A stretch of DNA of 64,000 bases from Cyanobacteria bacterium SIG29 (GCA_015152515.1 SUTV01000003.1:62001-126000), one strand, 5' to 3'. Positions 43,677 through 53,963 are shown, counted from the first letter of the stretch. Notes: a model not told the origin generated them from the sequence alone. Made by a program: numbers and translations.

Positions 43677-44726
43677 TTACCTTACCTTAATACTTTCATC
43701 TAAATATTTAATTAACGGATATATAAAGAATTCTATAATTCTTCTTTTGCCGATATTAATTTCATTAGTAGTTGTCATACCTGTTTTAATAGATTGCTCT
43801 TTGCCTTCAACCAATAATGTTGTATTTAATGGAGAAATATAAACATCATAAACTGGTCCTAATCTTTCATCTTCAACACTATTTGCCCCAACAACAGTTA
43901 CTTCACCTTTAATAATTCCATATTTTTGGAAATTAAAAGTATCTACTTTTACAGATACATCCATTCCTTCATCTATAAAACCAACATCTTGATTCATAAC
44001 TTTAGCTTTTATTGTTAATTTAGCATCCTTTGGAACAACAGACATTAGTTCTTCAGCAGGTGAAACAACACCACCAACTGTGTGGATTTTTACATTGTTT
44101 ATATAACCATCAATGGGTGATTTTACTGTTTGAATTTGTTTTTCTAACTGTTCTTTTTTATTATTTAATTCAGAATAACTAGCTTCTAATGCTTTTAATT
44201 CATGAGATAAACTACTAACCAACTCAACAACTTCATCATAAGTATTTTGAGGAATAATATCTAAAACCTTGCTTAATCTTTGTTTTCTATCTTTTGCAAT
44301 TGAAAGTTTTGTTTTTGTTGAAGATATTTGTTCAAAAACTTTTGCTTGTTCTTCTCTAACATTGTTTAATTCTAAGCCAGGTTCATGTTCAGCAGGAGAA
44401 ATAATTGCTAAAACTTGATTTTCTTCAACAAAATCACCCTCTTTAACGAGGATTGAAGAAACAACACCCTTATCTAATGCCTTAACTATTTTTTGTTCAC
44501 CATCTGGAATAATAATTCCTCTCGCAGTAACAACAACATCTACTTTTCCAAAATACATCCAAGCTGTAGCAGAAAAAATAAATACAATTACAATCCAAAA
44601 TATAACAGGTCCAAGTGGATTAATAGGATTATGTTCTATTTCTGCCAATATAGGTTCAAATTCATGTGCATCATTTTCTTTATACAAAAAGAAATTTTTT
44701 ATTTTATCTAGAATTTTTTTAATCAA
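43677..44726 (-). CDS. HlyD-family membrane fusion protein (type I secretion)
   Basis: 349 aa. Periplasmic adaptor linking the ABC exporter to TolC. An N-terminal cytoplasmic segment and one membrane span (GPVIFWIVIVFIFSATAWMYF) are followed by the biotinyl-lipoyl-like strands (VVTARGIIIPDGEQKIVKAL). Then comes a shortened coiled coil (about residues 125-200), and IKSPIDG-like VKSPIDGYINNVKIHTVGG with the family's C-terminal beta domain. It is the last gene of the operon TolC-like, ABC, HlyD; an ABC gene precedes it by 11 bp. Confidence 0.9.
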   Translation of the reverse strand: MIKKILDKIKNFFLYKENDAHEFEPILAEIEHNPINPLGPVIFWIVIVFIFSATAWMYFGKVDVVVTARGIIIPDGEQKIVKALDKGVVSSILVKEGDFVEENQVLAIISPAEHEPGLELNNVREEQAKVFEQISSTKTKLSIAKDRKQRLSKVLDIIPQNTYDEVVELVSSLSHELKALEASYSELNNKKEQLEKQIQTVKSPIDGYINNVKIHTVGGVVSPAEELMSVVPKDAKLTIKAKVMNQDVGFIDEGMDVSVKVDTFNFQKYGIIKGEVTVVGANSVEDERLGPVYDVYISPLNTTLLVEGKEQSIKTGMTTTNEINIGKRRIIEFFIYPLIKYLDESIKVR

Positions 44727-44737
44727 AATATTTTCTC

Positions 44738-46861
44738 CTAATTTGATTGAGCAAGATACAATTTTTTATAATATCCATCTTTATTTATAAGGTCATTATG
44801 TGTGCCTGCTTCAACAATACGACCATTATCAAAGCAAACAATATAATCACAACTTTGAATTGTAGATAATCTATGAGCAATAATCAAAGTTGTTCTATTT
44901 TTTGTAATCATTTCTAAATTATCTCTAATAACTTTTTCAGATTCATAATCAAGCGCTGAAGTTGCCTCATCAAAAATTAAAATTTTAGGGTCAGTAATTA
45001 ACGCCCTTGCAATTGCAATTCTTTGTTTTTGTCCACCAGATAAGCTAGAACCTCTTTCTCCAACTTGAGTATCATAACCTTTTGGAAGTTTAGAAATAAA
45101 TTCATGAGCACCAGAAATTCTAGCAATTTGAATAACTGCTTCCATAGGCATATTTGGTCTAGGAAGAACAATATTGTCTTTAATTGTACCAGAGAACAAA
45201 TAGTTTTCCTGAAGAACAATACCAATATTAGTTCTTAACCACATTGGATCAATATTTCTAATATCAATACCATCAATATAAATAGTACCTTCTGTAGGAT
45301 AATATAATCTTTGAATTAATTTAGTCAAAGTTGATTTACCGCTACCACTTCTACCAACAATACCAATTTTCAAACCAGGTCTTATATCTAGATTAACTTG
45401 ATTTAAAACATTTGGAAGTTCAACATTATATTTGAAGGATAAATTTTCTAAACGAATATGTCCTTGAACATTTCTTAAAGTAACTGCTGTTTTATTTTCA
45501 ACTTCAATCGGACTATTTAAAATATCACCAATTCTATCAACAGCCAACAAAGTTTGTTGGAATTCATTCCATAAATTAACAAGTCTAAGAACTGGCGCAC
45601 TAAATTGTCCTGCAAACATTTGGAAAGCAATTAATTGACCTATTGTTAATTTATTATCTATTACAAGAACAACACCAACATACAAAATCGCGATTGTCAT
45701 TAGTTTTTGTAAAAACTTTGTAAGAGAACTAGTAAAATTACCCATAACAGCAAGATTAAAACTAGATTTAATATATTTACCTAATTTTTCTTCCCATTTT
45801 TTGAACATTGAACCTTCAACGCCAAGCGATTTAACAGTTTGAATACCTGTAATAGATTCAACTAAATAAGAATTTGATTGAGCTCCCATTTGAAATTTAT
45901 CTTCTAATCTTACTCTTAATTCAGGAGTAATCATTAAGAAAATAATACCGATAATTGCAATAAAAGTAATTGCAATTAAAGTCAATTTTACGCTATACAT
46001 AAGCATTATTACAACAAACACAATAGAGAAAAATAAATCTAAAATAACAGATACTGATTTATCTGTGATAAATTCTCTTATTCTATCTAACTCACGAACT
46101 CTCGCCGCAATATTACCAACTTGCCTATTTTCAAAATAAACATAATACAATTTAAATAAATGTTGGAATAATTTAGAACCCAATTTTGCATCTATTTTAC
46201 TAGTCGTATGAATAAAAATATAATTTCTTGCAAGGTTTAAAAGCAATTCAAAAACAGAAACAAAAACAAAAGCAAAAGCTAAAACATTCAATGTTGAAAC
46301 TGTTCTATGAACCAAAACTTTATCTAAAATAACCTGCGTAAATAATGGAGTTACAAGTCCAAACAATTGAATTACAAAAGAACCCAATAAAACTTGTCCC
46401 ACAATTTTTTTATATTTTAAAATTTCAACAAAGAACCATTTAAAACCAAATTTAACTTCTTCATTTAGTAATTTATGTTTTAAAACTAATACAAAATCTT
46501 CAATTGTATTTTGAAATTCAGATAAACAAACAGCTTTTGGTGCTTTTTCTAAAGGTGATATAACCATAACTTTATCTTCTTCAGGTTTTATAGCTAAAAC
46601 AACAACATAATCACCGTCTTTCAGCCTAACAATTGCAGGAAGTGGATATTTTGGAAGAATATTTTCTATTCTAAAATTTTTCTTTTTTACTACAAATCCT
46701 GAATTTTGAGCAATTCTAATAATTTCTTCTGGCGAAATATCAGAAGATTCAATACCATAATTTCTAACTATTGAAGTCATATCAATATCTATTTGATTGA
46801 ATCTAGCTACTATTTCTAATGATATTAAACCAGTATTAATATTATTCTTTTTTTCTTCCAT
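44738..46861 (-). CDS. Type I secretion ABC exporter with C39-like domain
   Basis: 707 aa, HlyB/LapB type. Residues 1-130 are a C39-peptidase-like domain; no Cys is present at the catalytic position near the N-terminus, so it is probably a non-cleaving substrate-docking domain. A six-span ABC membrane domain follows. The nucleotide-binding domain has Walker A GRSGSGKST, signature LSGGQKQRIAIARAL, Walker B ILIFDEATSALD and the switch His in IIAHRLST. Exports unfolded, probably RTX- or adhesin-like proteins in one step. No substrate gene is in the window. Confidence 0.93.
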   Translation of the reverse strand: MEEKKNNINTGLISLEIVARFNQIDIDMTSIVRNYGIESSDISPEEIIRIAQNSGFVVKKKNFRIENILPKYPLPAIVRLKDGDYVVVLAIKPEEDKVMVISPLEKAPKAVCLSEFQNTIEDFVLVLKHKLLNEEVKFGFKWFFVEILKYKKIVGQVLLGSFVIQLFGLVTPLFTQVILDKVLVHRTVSTLNVLAFAFVFVSVFELLLNLARNYIFIHTTSKIDAKLGSKLFQHLFKLYYVYFENRQVGNIAARVRELDRIREFITDKSVSVILDLFFSIVFVVIMLMYSVKLTLIAITFIAIIGIIFLMITPELRVRLEDKFQMGAQSNSYLVESITGIQTVKSLGVEGSMFKKWEEKLGKYIKSSFNLAVMGNFTSSLTKFLQKLMTIAILYVGVVLVIDNKLTIGQLIAFQMFAGQFSAPVLRLVNLWNEFQQTLLAVDRIGDILNSPIEVENKTAVTLRNVQGHIRLENLSFKYNVELPNVLNQVNLDIRPGLKIGIVGRSGSGKSTLTKLIQRLYYPTEGTIYIDGIDIRNIDPMWLRTNIGIVLQENYLFSGTIKDNIVLPRPNMPMEAVIQIARISGAHEFISKLPKGYDTQVGERGSSLSGGQKQRIAIARALITDPKILIFDEATSALDYESEKVIRDNLEMITKNRTTLIIAHRLSTIQSCDYIVCFDNGRIVEAGTHNDLINKDGYYKKLYLAQSN

Positions 46862-46871
46862 AATATACCTT

Positions 46872-48251
46872 TTAATAAGATGTTATTGTTTGTATTGCTT
46901 TTTGAATAGCAACGGTTGTTATTGCATTTTTTTCATATTCAATTTTTTGTTTTAAAGTTTCAATTTTACTTTCATTTAACTCAATAGGAGAAATCACTTT
47001 TTTATCAAGCAATTTTTCCAATGATTTTTCTTTTTCAAATAATTCTTTATAAGCAAGATTACTATCTTGAGCTTGTTTTTCTAAATAAAATAAATTACCT
47101 CTCATAATAGAAATTTTATTCATTAATTCAGCGATAGCTTTATCTCGTTCAACTAATTGCTTTTTTAATTCAGCAGCAGCCTTTTGAACCATTGCACTCG
47201 TTTTCAAACCATCAAAAACTGGCAATACAACAGAACCACCAACAGTATAATTTGATGGACTAATATCTTTTAAAGCATCATTATAACTAGAATGATCTGA
47301 ACCATATATGTAATATCTACCATAAGCATTTACTCTTGGAAGATAATTTTTTTTCGCAATTCTATATGTTAATTCTTTTTTCTTTACTTCTTTTTCTTGA
47401 ATTTGCCAAACAATACTTTTTGTATAATCACTAAATTCTAATGGGTCAAAATCAGGTTTTTTAAATTCTTTAACTACAATATTATCTATATCATAATTTT
47501 CACCAGTATAAAAAGAAATCCAATTAATTGATTCTGAAACAATTGCTTTTAATTCTGAAATACTTTTTTGAGTATTCATAACTAACGCTCTTTGTTCATT
47601 TACTTCTGTTCTAGAAATTTCTTTTGCTTCTAATAAGCGTTCTTTCATTTCAAGATTTTCTTGCGCCAATTTTAAAATTTCGTTATTAATTTCTATTTGT
47701 TTTTGAGCAATTAAAAGTTTGCAATAAGTATCTATCAAAGTCATATCTAACTCTTGAAATTGCAATTTTAATGCAAGTTTTTTTATTTCAGTGTCTTCTT
47801 TTGCAATATCTAAATTATTACGCCTAATACCAAAATCGAACAAATTATAAGACAATGTAATTCCAAATAAAGATTGAAATCTTGTATATGGATTAATAAA
47901 AGCATCACCAACAGTAGTTACAGAAGAATTCCAAATATCATTAAAATTCTTTGTATATTCAGTTGTTGCAACAGCATTTATTTTAGGGAAATATTCACTT
48001 CTAGCTTCTCTAATTCCTTGCTTTGTTATAAAAATATCAAAATCCGCCAATTTTATATCATAAGAATGATTTTTAGCTTTTTTAGAAATATCATCAAAAT
48101 TAATACTTCCTGTTATTAATTTAACAGAATCTTGTTCCATTGTAACAGCATTTTCACTGTGTTCTTCAACAGCAAAAACAATTCCAATATTAAGACAAAA
48201 TAAAGAAAAACAAACTATAAATAATTTAAAAATATTCTTTCTTATTTGCAT
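46872..48251 (-). CDS. TolC-family outer membrane efflux protein
   Basis: About 459 aa from the preferred ATG 48251; the frame extends to ATG 48302. The chosen start places a signal peptide (MQIRKNIFKLFIVCFSLF to VFA) at the N-terminus. Two long coiled-coil repeats show TolC-type alternation, with a central YNLFDFGIRRNNLDIAKED and VVLPVFDGLKTSAMVQKAA, both positioned like the strand-turn sites of TolC. Outer-membrane channel of the downstream HlyB/HlyD pair (10 bp and 11 bp spacing). It implies a diderm cell. Confidence 0.88.
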   Translation of the reverse strand: MQIRKNIFKLFIVCFSLFCLNIGIVFAVEEHSENAVTMEQDSVKLITGSINFDDISKKAKNHSYDIKLADFDIFITKQGIREARSEYFPKINAVATTEYTKNFNDIWNSSVTTVGDAFINPYTRFQSLFGITLSYNLFDFGIRRNNLDIAKEDTEIKKLALKLQFQELDMTLIDTYCKLLIAQKQIEINNEILKLAQENLEMKERLLEAKEISRTEVNEQRALVMNTQKSISELKAIVSESINWISFYTGENYDIDNIVVKEFKKPDFDPLEFSDYTKSIVWQIQEKEVKKKELTYRIAKKNYLPRVNAYGRYYIYGSDHSSYNDALKDISPSNYTVGGSVVLPVFDGLKTSAMVQKAAAELKKQLVERDKAIAELMNKISIMRGNLFYLEKQAQDSNLAYKELFEKEKSLEKLLDKKVISPIELNESKIETLKQKIEYEKNAITTVAIQKAIQTITSY

Positions 48252-48339
48252 TATAAATTGATGTGCCACAACTTCCCTACCCATAAAAATAGTAGCATAC
48301 ATGGAGTTATTTTTCTTTTGTTGTTAATTTAATTTTACA

Positions 48340-49527
48340 TTATTTTCTAGCTAAAGAATTAATATAATCAATATGTTTAGGCAATAAATCAGCCAAATTA
48401 TAATTATCTATAATGGTTTGTCTTGCATTATTACGCATTTCATCAAGAGAGTGTTTATTTTCCAGAACATATTCTATTTTAGAAACTTGCTCTTCAATAT
48501 TATAAAAATCAAATAATAATCCCTGTTTCCCATCTTCAATAAATTCTTTAACGGGTTCAGTTGAAGAAGCAACAATAGGACAAGCACAACTCATAGCATC
48601 AAGTAAAGACCAAGAAGCTACAAACGGATATGTTAAATAAATATGGCAAGATGTAACTTGAAGCAATTTAACATATTCATTTAAAGGTAAAGCCCCAACA
48701 AAATGAACTCTGTTCAAATCCAAATCCAACTTTTCTAACATCATTTTTTTATAAGTTGTATCAACAAGTTGAGGACCATAACAAACCCTATCTTCACCAC
48801 CAATTAATACATGAAGATTTGGTCTTTTCTTCAATAATATTTCAACAGCCTGCATAAATTCAGGGAATCCCCTATAAGCTTCCATTCCCCTTGTTGCATA
48901 AGTTATAACTTCATCTTTTCTAGTAAAGCCCATAAATTCAACATCTTCATTAGGCTTACAAAATTCTGTATCAATACCATCATGCAAAACTTTTATTTTG
49001 TCATAAAATTCTTTAGGAAACTGTTTCTTTTGAAAATTAGTAGGACAAATTCCAGCATCACAACTATATAAATCTATTAATAAATGAGCATTTTTCGTAC
49101 GCAATTTTGCATAATCATCAATAGATAATTGTTTTCCATCAAAGCCCATTTCCCCATTATATTTATCATAAAACCATTCAAAATAGCATAACAATGGAAC
49201 ATCAGGGAAAACATCTTTCATAAACATTGTTTGTCCCCAAGTATGCCCATAAATAACATCTGGCTTAAAACCTTGTTCTTTTAAATATATAGCTGCTTCT
49301 GCCACAGCTTGACCGTGATTAACACACTCTTCATAAAACCTTAAATAACGATGACAATCTTTAGGCACTTCCCTTTTTAATCGATAATTTATTTTGGTAA
49401 TATTGTTTAACTGCAAAGTTTGATTATTTGTTATAAACACAACTTTATTATTAGGATTAGAAGCAAGCGCAGGTGCTATATGACGAAATTGCGCTGGGAA
49501 ATTCCTATGTAAAAATAATATGTTCAT
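48340..49527 (-). CDS. GT4-family glycosyltransferase
   Basis: 395 aa, GT-B fold. N-terminal FLHRNFPAQFRHIAPAL, DVIYGHTWGQTMFMKD, and C-terminal donor domain with RGMEAYRGFPEFMQAVEILL, LIGGEDRVCYG, VHFVGALPLNEYVKLL and the acidic pocket region ASWSLLDAMSCACPIVASS...EFIEDGKQGLLFDF. Retaining glycosyltransferase; donor and acceptor unknown. Separated from the glycogen synthase by a terminator, so it has its own promoter. Confidence 0.87.
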   Translation of the reverse strand: MNILFLHRNFPAQFRHIAPALASNPNNKVVFITNNQTLQLNNITKINYRLKREVPKDCHRYLRFYEECVNHGQAVAEAAIYLKEQGFKPDVIYGHTWGQTMFMKDVFPDVPLLCYFEWFYDKYNGEMGFDGKQLSIDDYAKLRTKNAHLLIDLYSCDAGICPTNFQKKQFPKEFYDKIKVLHDGIDTEFCKPNEDVEFMGFTRKDEVITYATRGMEAYRGFPEFMQAVEILLKKRPNLHVLIGGEDRVCYGPQLVDTTYKKMMLEKLDLDLNRVHFVGALPLNEYVKLLQVTSCHIYLTYPFVASWSLLDAMSCACPIVASSTEPVKEFIEDGKQGLLFDFYNIEEQVSKIEYVLENKHSLDEMRNNARQTIIDNYNLADLLPKHIDYINSLARK

Positions 49528-49568
49528 AACTAACTCCTCATGTTTATTTTTACCATATTTTTATGTAT

Positions 49569-49596
49569 AAAAAAAGAGCTTCATTTCTGAAGCTCT
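49569..49596 (-). terminator. Intrinsic terminator downstream of the glycogen synthase
   Basis: A 9-bp stem AGAGCTTCA (49575-49583) / TGAAGCTCT (49588-49596) with a 4-nt loop, and an A-run on the left that reads as T on the minus strand. Confidence 0.88.
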
Positions 49597-49615
49597 AAAT
49601 AATTGTTCATCTCTC

Positions 49616-52495
49616 TTATTGATACTTTGGAAATCCAGCGAATAAATTTTGACCTTCTATTGTCGCTTGTGTTTTCTTTTCAGCGATAGGAGTAGCTGGA
49701 TTTTGTGCAGGTGTTTTATCTGCAGGTGTTTTATCAGCAACTTCTTTTTGTCTTTTCTCTTTTACTTTGTTAATAACTACTTTTAAAACAGCTGACACAC
49801 CTAAAGCAGCTACAGCACCGATTGCTCCTGCTTTTAACATATTGTTTTTATTTGCTTTTACGCTATTTTTAATTTGAGTTTGCAATGCAGATATTTCACT
49901 TCTTAAAGAATCTTGCTCAACAAGTTTTGATTTCAATTCAGAAATTTCGCGTTTTAATGCTTCTTCAGGAAGTTCTTTACCAGCATTTTTTAGACGAGTA
50001 GCTAATAATGCACCAACACCTGTTAAAGCACCAATTACATATGTACCAATACGGTCTTGAATATCAATTTTTTGATTCAATTCCATTTTGTTTTTTATAA
50101 ATGCATCATCTTTTGCAATAACATCTGATTTTGTAGGTGTTGAATAATCACTCATCATATGCAAATTTTTATACATTTCATAACTTGATTCACCAGTCGG
50201 ATGTAATACTCCATTACCCTTCCAACCAGTATTTAAAGTTTTCAAGTTGTTATACATTAATTCTTTTGTTTCAGGTTTTCTATCAACAAAAGCCTTAATT
50301 GCTTCTGACATTTCAGCTTTAAGAATTCCATCTTTTAAGTCTCTAGCAAAACCAGTGTATTTAAATGTATAATTTTTAGATAATTCATCCCAATCATTCC
50401 AGTTTTCAGGATAATCACCTTCTGGATATTCTAATTTTAATTCTTTTTCTCTTGCTGCAATAAATTCAGAATATTCACTAGCAAAAGTTCTAAATAATGA
50501 ATCATCATACTCACCATTTTCTTTTTGGAAAACTGGGAATTCAGCTTTAACTTTTTCTAATGCTTCTTCATTTGAATTAACATACGCATCAATAATTAAA
50601 TTTACTTGTGATTTTAATAAATCAAATTCATGTTGAGTTTTATATGATGTCGCCTTTTGAGATTCACTAGAATTTCTTGGATCGTAATTTTTTTGTTTAA
50701 AGCCTTGAGTGTTAGTAACAATTGGCGTACAGAAATATTTCATTGCTTCAATATCAGTTAAACCACAAGGTTCAAATCTTGAAGTAAATACGGCAGCATC
50801 ACCAGCACTAGACATTGCATAAGCAGGTGCCCATCCAGCAATATGAACTATTCTTCCTTGAAGTTCTGGATCTTTAAGCATTTCTGCAACTTTAGATTCA
50901 ACTCGTTTAGATTCATCACTTTTATCAATGCCAGCACCTAAAATGAATATAGCATTTTTTCCTTCTGGTGTTTTTGCAAATTGTTCAAATGCACCTAATG
51001 CAATATCAAAACCTTTTTGAGTATCAATTCTGCCCCAACTTACAAACATTGGAACACTTTCACCATTCTTTAATTTTTCAATTAATTCAGGTTTAATAAC
51101 AGGTCCATCATACACACCTTTTGCTTCTGGATTGATTTCAGCTTTTCTTGCTTTATCACCTGTAACAATAGTATTATCTTGAGCTGATAATCTTTCTAAA
51201 AATTTAATTTTATTGCGTGTTTTAACACCTTGCATTTGCTCATAAGTAGCATTAGCTGGATACAATTCAAACGCAGGATATACTGTTCCATCAGTATCTA
51301 CGCAATCTTCGTTATATCTAGGATTTGGTAATTTTTTAGTAGGGTCAATAGAAGCATCTTCTAATGGGTTTAAAATACCATTAAATACGCCATCTTTGTA
51401 TAATCCTTTTGCTGTTTCATGAATGTTATATGCTGTTTGTGGATTTGTCGCAATACTTTGAGCATAATCTTCTGCAACTACACTAAAAGATTTAACAAAA
51501 CCATTACCATTTGCTCTATCTTTACTAGCGTGGTGAAGTGCAATTTGTGTAGCACTAGCAGTACCAGTTTCATCTAAAGTTTCTCTAACAAATGGTTCAA
51601 AATATCTATCACCTAACAAACCATTTTTGTATATAGGATCATTTTCAATCAGTTTAATTTGTTCAGGAGTTGCTCCTAAATTAACAAACATATTTTGCAT
51701 TGAAGTTTCACCACAATAACCAGGTCCAAGGTTGTGACCTACGTGAGTGGTTTTAATTTCATCATAACCTTTTTCTTTTTTAACTTCTTTTTGCACCATG
51801 TATTCGTGTGTATAAGCTGTTTGAGAATCAGAACAAATTACAGTAGCAGGATTAAAACCTTCTTTACTAGCAATTAATTCAGGCAATAATTCTACAAATG
51901 CTTTAGAATTTTTTGCGTAAGGGTCGCCATTCCAAGCGTTTGTTTCACTTTTTGAACCAGTTGCATATACAGTTCCACCCTCATAAGGTTTTTTATAATG
52001 AGCAGTTGCATCATCAAAAACGAAATAATGAACTTTATCTTTTTCATCTCTTAAATTAAACAACATAATTTTGTTGTCTGATTTATTTCCCCATTGCATA
52101 TTTTTTTCTGCAACAAGGTCTAATTTTAAATCGCCACCATTAGTGCGTAAAATATAATCACCATCTTCATCTTTCGCTGGTGTAACAACACCTGTTTTAG
52201 TATCTACATCAGCACGATAATATGGTGAAACAACAACTTCATCAGAAGGATTCAAAAGGAAACCATAATCCTTCATAACTACACCAACACCACCAGCTTT
52301 AGAATATGGAGCTACTTCTGCACCATAAAAAATAGCTTGTTCCTTATTTCTTCCCCTAAAGCTAACAGGTGAAGCCAAATATTGTGATAACGAAACAACC
52401 TTTAAACCATTTACTCTTTCAAAATTTTGTGATTCTACTCTTCTTACTCTATTTCCTGATGAAATATATCCTGAACTAATTGAATTAATTTTCAT
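49616..52495 (-). CDS. glgA: Glycogen (starch) synthase-like GT5 enzyme with insertions and a membrane/coiled-coil tail
   Basis: About 959 aa, roughly twice a normal GlgA. ATG 52495 has aggtg upstream and gives the MKIN start. It carries the tag VSFRGRNKE, then the GT5 N-terminal loop APYSKAGGVGVVMKD and a long inserted N-terminal domain with HNLGPGYCGETSMQ. The donor domain has FVSWGRIDTQKGFDIAL and the ExxxxxxxE signature FEPCGLTDIE. After residue ~790 comes a tail: a hydrophobic segment (IGTYVIGALTGVGALLATRL), a Glu/Lys coiled coil, a second hydrophobic segment (AGAIGAVAALGVSAVLKVV) and a Pro/Thr-rich end. ADP-glucose use and membrane anchoring are inferred. Confidence 0.83.
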   Translation of the reverse strand: MKINSISSGYISSGNRVRRVESQNFERVNGLKVVSLSQYLASPVSFRGRNKEQAIFYGAEVAPYSKAGGVGVVMKDYGFLLNPSDEVVVSPYYRADVDTKTGVVTPAKDEDGDYILRTNGGDLKLDLVAEKNMQWGNKSDNKIMLFNLRDEKDKVHYFVFDDATAHYKKPYEGGTVYATGSKSETNAWNGDPYAKNSKAFVELLPELIASKEGFNPATVICSDSQTAYTHEYMVQKEVKKEKGYDEIKTTHVGHNLGPGYCGETSMQNMFVNLGATPEQIKLIENDPIYKNGLLGDRYFEPFVRETLDETGTASATQIALHHASKDRANGNGFVKSFSVVAEDYAQSIATNPQTAYNIHETAKGLYKDGVFNGILNPLEDASIDPTKKLPNPRYNEDCVDTDGTVYPAFELYPANATYEQMQGVKTRNKIKFLERLSAQDNTIVTGDKARKAEINPEAKGVYDGPVIKPELIEKLKNGESVPMFVSWGRIDTQKGFDIALGAFEQFAKTPEGKNAIFILGAGIDKSDESKRVESKVAEMLKDPELQGRIVHIAGWAPAYAMSSAGDAAVFTSRFEPCGLTDIEAMKYFCTPIVTNTQGFKQKNYDPRNSSESQKATSYKTQHEFDLLKSQVNLIIDAYVNSNEEALEKVKAEFPVFQKENGEYDDSLFRTFASEYSEFIAAREKELKLEYPEGDYPENWNDWDELSKNYTFKYTGFARDLKDGILKAEMSEAIKAFVDRKPETKELMYNNLKTLNTGWKGNGVLHPTGESSYEMYKNLHMMSDYSTPTKSDVIAKDDAFIKNKMELNQKIDIQDRIGTYVIGALTGVGALLATRLKNAGKELPEEALKREISELKSKLVEQDSLRSEISALQTQIKNSVKANKNNMLKAGAIGAVAALGVSAVLKVVINKVKEKRQKEVADKTPADKTPAQNPATPIAEKKTQATIEGQNLFAGFPKYQ

Positions 52496-52629
52496 AATAC
52501 ACCTATACACATATAAACACTCACGACCTATAAAACATGTAAAACAAAATTTTTGCTAGGGCAACTAAAATAAAATTAATATTAATTTTTATTTCAACAA
52601 ATCCTAGCATTCGTTTATTTTCGCAGATT

Positions 52630-53310
52630 TCAAACTTCCATCTCTTTTAAATTATCACTAATAGTAAAACTTGCATCAGTACAATTTTTAATATCTTCAA
52701 TAGAGAACATAGGATTAATTTCAATTAAAACAAGTTTTGCATTTTCAATGTTAAAAACACATCTTTCTGTAATTATCATATCAACTTCTCTATATGCAGT
52801 TAATGGAAGTGTACATTTTTCAACAATTTTTGATTCATCTTTAGATGTATGAGTCATGGCAACAATTACTCGTTTAGAACCAATAATTAAATCCATAGAA
52901 CCACCAATACCTGGTACAAATTTATTTGGAATTTGCCAAGAAGCAATACTTCCTTCACTATCTACTTGAAGCGCACCTAAAACAGTTGCATCAATATGAC
53001 CACCACGCATAATGGTAAAAGCCATTTGTGAATCATAAAAACTTGCACCTTTATTTGATTCAACACAAACTCCCCCCGCATTAATTATTTTATAATCAAA
53101 ATCAGGTCCTTTTTGATCTTTCGCTAAACCGAGAATTCCATTTTCTGATTGAAATATAACATTAACATCATCAGGGACATAATTTGCAGCTTCAGTTGGT
53201 AAACCAATGCCCAAAGTCACTATATCATTATTTTTAAATTCTTTTGCAACACGTTTAGCAATTATTTCTTTAATTTTATCTTTTGTTAAATCTTGAACTA
53301 CTGAACTCAT
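52630..53310 (-). CDS. 3-oxoacid/acyl CoA-transferase, subunit B
   Basis: About 226 aa. Catalytic subunit: the Glu that carries the covalent CoA is in QSENGILG, preceded by LGIGLPTEAANYV. Also GGVCVESNKGASFYDS and RGGHIDATVLGALQVD, typical of AtoA/ScoB proteins. ATG 53310 has gagg 7 nt upstream and overlaps the subunit A stop by one base (TAATG); an upstream ATG at 53316 is less likely. Transfers CoA between acetyl-, acetoacetyl- or similar acyl groups; exact acids not determinable. Confidence 0.92.
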   Translation of the reverse strand: MSSVVQDLTKDKIKEIIAKRVAKEFKNNDIVTLGIGLPTEAANYVPDDVNVIFQSENGILGLAKDQKGPDFDYKIINAGGVCVESNKGASFYDSQMAFTIMRGGHIDATVLGALQVDSEGSIASWQIPNKFVPGIGGSMDLIIGSKRVIVAMTHTSKDESKIVEKCTLPLTAYREVDMIITERCVFNIENAKLVLIEINPMFSIEDIKNCTDASFTISDNLKEMEV

Positions 53311-53963
53311 TAACATTCCTCACGTTTAACAATATAATCAATAAATATACTAGGAATTACAACTTCATCAGGATGAATTTCATCTACAAAATTTTCTGCT
53401 TCTACAATAACTGTTTCAGCAGCTGTTGCCATTGAAGTATTAAAGTTTCTAGATGTTCCATGATATTTAACATTACCATACTTATCAACTGTTGTTCCGT
53501 AAATAACAGCGACATCAGCCCCTAATGGTTCTTCAAAAATATATTTTTTGCCTTTGATTTCTACTATTTTTTTGCCTTCTTCAAGAATAGTTCCAACTCC
53601 TGTTGGTGTTAACACACCACCAAGCCCAGAACCTTTTGCGTGGATTTTTTCAACCAAAGTACCCATTGGATAAAACTCAACTTCCAGTTCTCCACTCTGC
53701 ATTTTTTGACCAGATATAGGATTTGTTCCAATATGAGTTGTAATTACTTTTTTAACAAGCTTGTCTTTTTGAATTAATAACCCTTTATCCTTATTCGGCG
53801 TAGAAGTATCATTACAAATTAAAGTAATCCCTTTTATATCTTCTTCAGCTATAGCTTTTAAAACTTTTTCTGGAGCACCACAACTTAAAAAACCTCCCAC
53901 CATTAAAGTAGAATCATCTTTTATTAATTGTGCGGCTTCTTTTGCTGTTATAACTTTTTTCAA
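53310..53963 (-). CDS. 3-oxoacid/acyl CoA-transferase, subunit A
   Basis: 217 aa, TTG start with gagga ~9 nt upstream. Family features: LMVGGFLSCGAPEKVLKAI, the GLLIQKDKLVKKVITTHIGTNP stretch, VEFYPMGTLVEKIHAKGSGLGG, and TPTGVGTILEEGKKI. Forms the heteromer with the overlapping downstream subunit B. It lies divergent from pflB across 216 bp, consistent with shared fermentative metabolism. Confidence 0.92.
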   Translation of the reverse strand: MKKVITAKEAAQLIKDDSTLMVGGFLSCGAPEKVLKAIAEEDIKGITLICNDTSTPNKDKGLLIQKDKLVKKVITTHIGTNPISGQKMQSGELEVEFYPMGTLVEKIHAKGSGLGGVLTPTGVGTILEEGKKIVEIKGKKYIFEEPLGADVAVIYGTTVDKYGNVKYHGTSRNFNTSMATAAETVIVEAENFVDEIHPDEVVIPSIFIDYIVKREEC

